The position numbers were made by a program, and so were the translations under genes. A DNA stretch of 5,090 nt from Methylobacter sp. (lineage in GTDB: Bacteria; Pseudomonadota; Gammaproteobacteria; Methylococcales; Methylomonadaceae), in assembly GCA_003158415.1 (NCBI GenBank), contig PMJA01000389.1:193-5282 (forward strand). Direction: 5' to 3'. Shown here in pieces: positions 4,218 to 5,090 of the stretch. Each line of letters starts with the position of its first letter. Within the stretch, counting starts at the first letter, position 1. The notes beneath the pieces are model-generated. The model saw only the letters and a list, made by a program, of their open reading frames with translations, was not told where the DNA came from and did no database searches.

Positions 4218-5090
4218 ATGAATATAATTGAGTCATCCTCGACAACACCGCTAGTCAATCCCGAACGGGGCGGAATTAAACTTTCGACCAATAATATGGC
4301 GCCGAGTGAAAGATATGACTGGTTGCGTGAGGTGATCTGCCGGAAGTACACTCATGTTGAAATAACCTCAACTGCTCACGACGATTTATTTCAAGATTTA
4401 GTTATTTACCCTTGTGGAAATCTTCAACTGTCGACAATCCAATCCAGCGCAATCTCTTTACGGCGATCATCTGGTGAGCCTCACTTGAACAGCCAGGATA
4501 ACTATTTCGCGGTTATGCTACTTTCCGGCGACTACCGGTTAGAGCAAAATGGAAGAGAAGTTTTTCTTCAGCCTGGAGATATGACTATTTATGATGCGAC
4601 CCGCCCTCATCGAATTGATTGTCCCGGTGAGTTCTCTAAGCTAATTTTTTCAATTCCACGGACTGTGTTTAGGGACAGGGTTGCCGGGATAGACCGTTGC
4701 ACTGCACTACGCATTCCCTGCTCTAAAGGAATCGGCTTTGTAGCAGCAAATTTTATGCGCACGTTCGCCTCTCACGCAGGTCAATTACAAGGCCACGAAT
4801 TTTCAAGTCTTTTCGATCATGCGTTGGATTTTCTGACCTTGGCGGTGACATCGGTGCGCCCGGTTGACGTTAACTTGTCCAGAAGCCGGGCTGCCTCAAT
4901 TAACGCTATAAAAACTTTTATTGAGAAAAACCTTCGGGATACTGAACTCGACACCCGTTTGATTGCCGGTCATGCAGGTTTGTCGACGCGTTATATCAAC
5001 AACTTGTTTGAAGAGGAAGCGATGTCACTGATGCGCTACGTTTGGAAGCGAAGATTGGAAAATTGCCGGAAGGATATCAAAAATCCGGTT
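4218..5090 (+). CDS. AraC-family transcriptional regulator (cut at right edge)
   Basis: This open frame gives 291 residues and leaves the window without a stop. About 30-40 residues are probably missing, since relatives are usually 310-330 long. The N-terminal part (about 30-210) looks like the AraC-binding-like (AraC_binding_2, FeaR/NphR-type) domain. It has the early segment ERYDWLREVICRKYTHVEI (31-49) and a cupin-like stretch YFAVMLLSGDYRLEQNGREVFLQPGDMTIYDATRPHRI (96-133), ending in the usual GD-x(5)-D-x-x-x-P-H pattern. The C-terminal part begins the AraC DNA-binding domain: INAIKTFIEKNLRDTELDTRLIAGHAGLSTRYINNLF (228-264) holds the first helix-turn-helix, followed by LMRYVWKRRLENCRKDIKNP. 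The second helix-turn-helix lies beyond the edge. The ATG at 4218 has only a weak upstream site (TGGA, too close). It is divergent from the four-helix membrane protein gene. The inducer is unknown; this subfamily often controls catabolic genes nearby. Confidence 0.88.
   Translation, partial: MNIIESSSTTPLVNPERGGIKLSTNNMAPSERYDWLREVICRKYTHVEITSTAHDDLFQDLVIYPCGNLQLSTIQSSAISLRRSSGEPHLNSQDNYFAVMLLSGDYRLEQNGREVFLQPGDMTIYDATRPHRIDCPGEFSKLIFSIPRTVFRDRVAGIDRCTALRIPCSKGIGFVAANFMRTFASHAGQLQGHEFSSLFDHALDFLTLAVTSVRPVDVNLSRSRAASINAIKTFIEKNLRDTELDTRLIAGHAGLSTRYINNLFEEEAMSLMRYVWKRRLENCRKDIKNPV

Overview
The window most resembles an accessory or regulatory stretch of a gammaproteobacterial chromosome. My best guess is a methanotroph or methylotroph of the Methylococcaceae type. 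This rests on gene content: a MoxY/MxaY-like sensor kinase with its LuxR-type response regulator, an MxaD-like SRPBCC protein, and a small exported DUF2380/DUF3280-like protein. These families recur around PQQ-dependent (methanol/alcohol) dehydrogenase genes. No dehydrogenase, RNA gene, insertion sequence, integrase or CRISPR array lies in the window, so both host and pathway are inferences.

Layout, left to right. (1) 28-246 (-): a small outer-membrane-type lipoprotein whose mature part is built from 8-residue VVVPPSTN-like repeats, encoded by a 24-bp DNA tandem repeat at 49-144. (2) 247-411: an AT-rich gap with no gene. (3) 1369 down to 412 (-): a two-gene unit of a cytoplasmic SRPBCC/MxaD-like protein followed by a secreted DUF2380/DUF3280-like protein. 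(4) 1370-1554: a divergent control region with a perfect 10-bp direct repeat at 22-bp period, an inverted copy between the two, and outer inverted arms. It lies upstream of a TATAAT box. (5) 1555-3590 (+): histidine kinase and NarL/LuxR-family response regulator, joined by a 4-bp ATGA overlap. (6) 4034 down to 3594 (-): an unrecognised four-helix membrane protein, converging on the regulator gene with only 3 bp between stop codons. (7) 4035-4217: a second divergent control region carrying a 10-bp perfect inverted repeat. (8) 4218-5090 (+): an AraC-family regulator that runs off the right edge before its second helix-turn-helix.

How the parts may work together (inference): the kinase senses something in the periplasm through a LapD/MoxY-type domain and phosphorylates its co-translated regulator. 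That regulator could act at the repeat-rich region it shares with the SRPBCC/DUF2380 unit, and possibly on dehydrogenase genes elsewhere. The AraC protein probably controls the membrane-protein gene beside it, itself, or genes to the right of the window. I find no convincing new defence or mobile system. The items most worth a second look are the two divergent control regions, the SRPBCC-DUF2380 pair, and the repeat lipoprotein.
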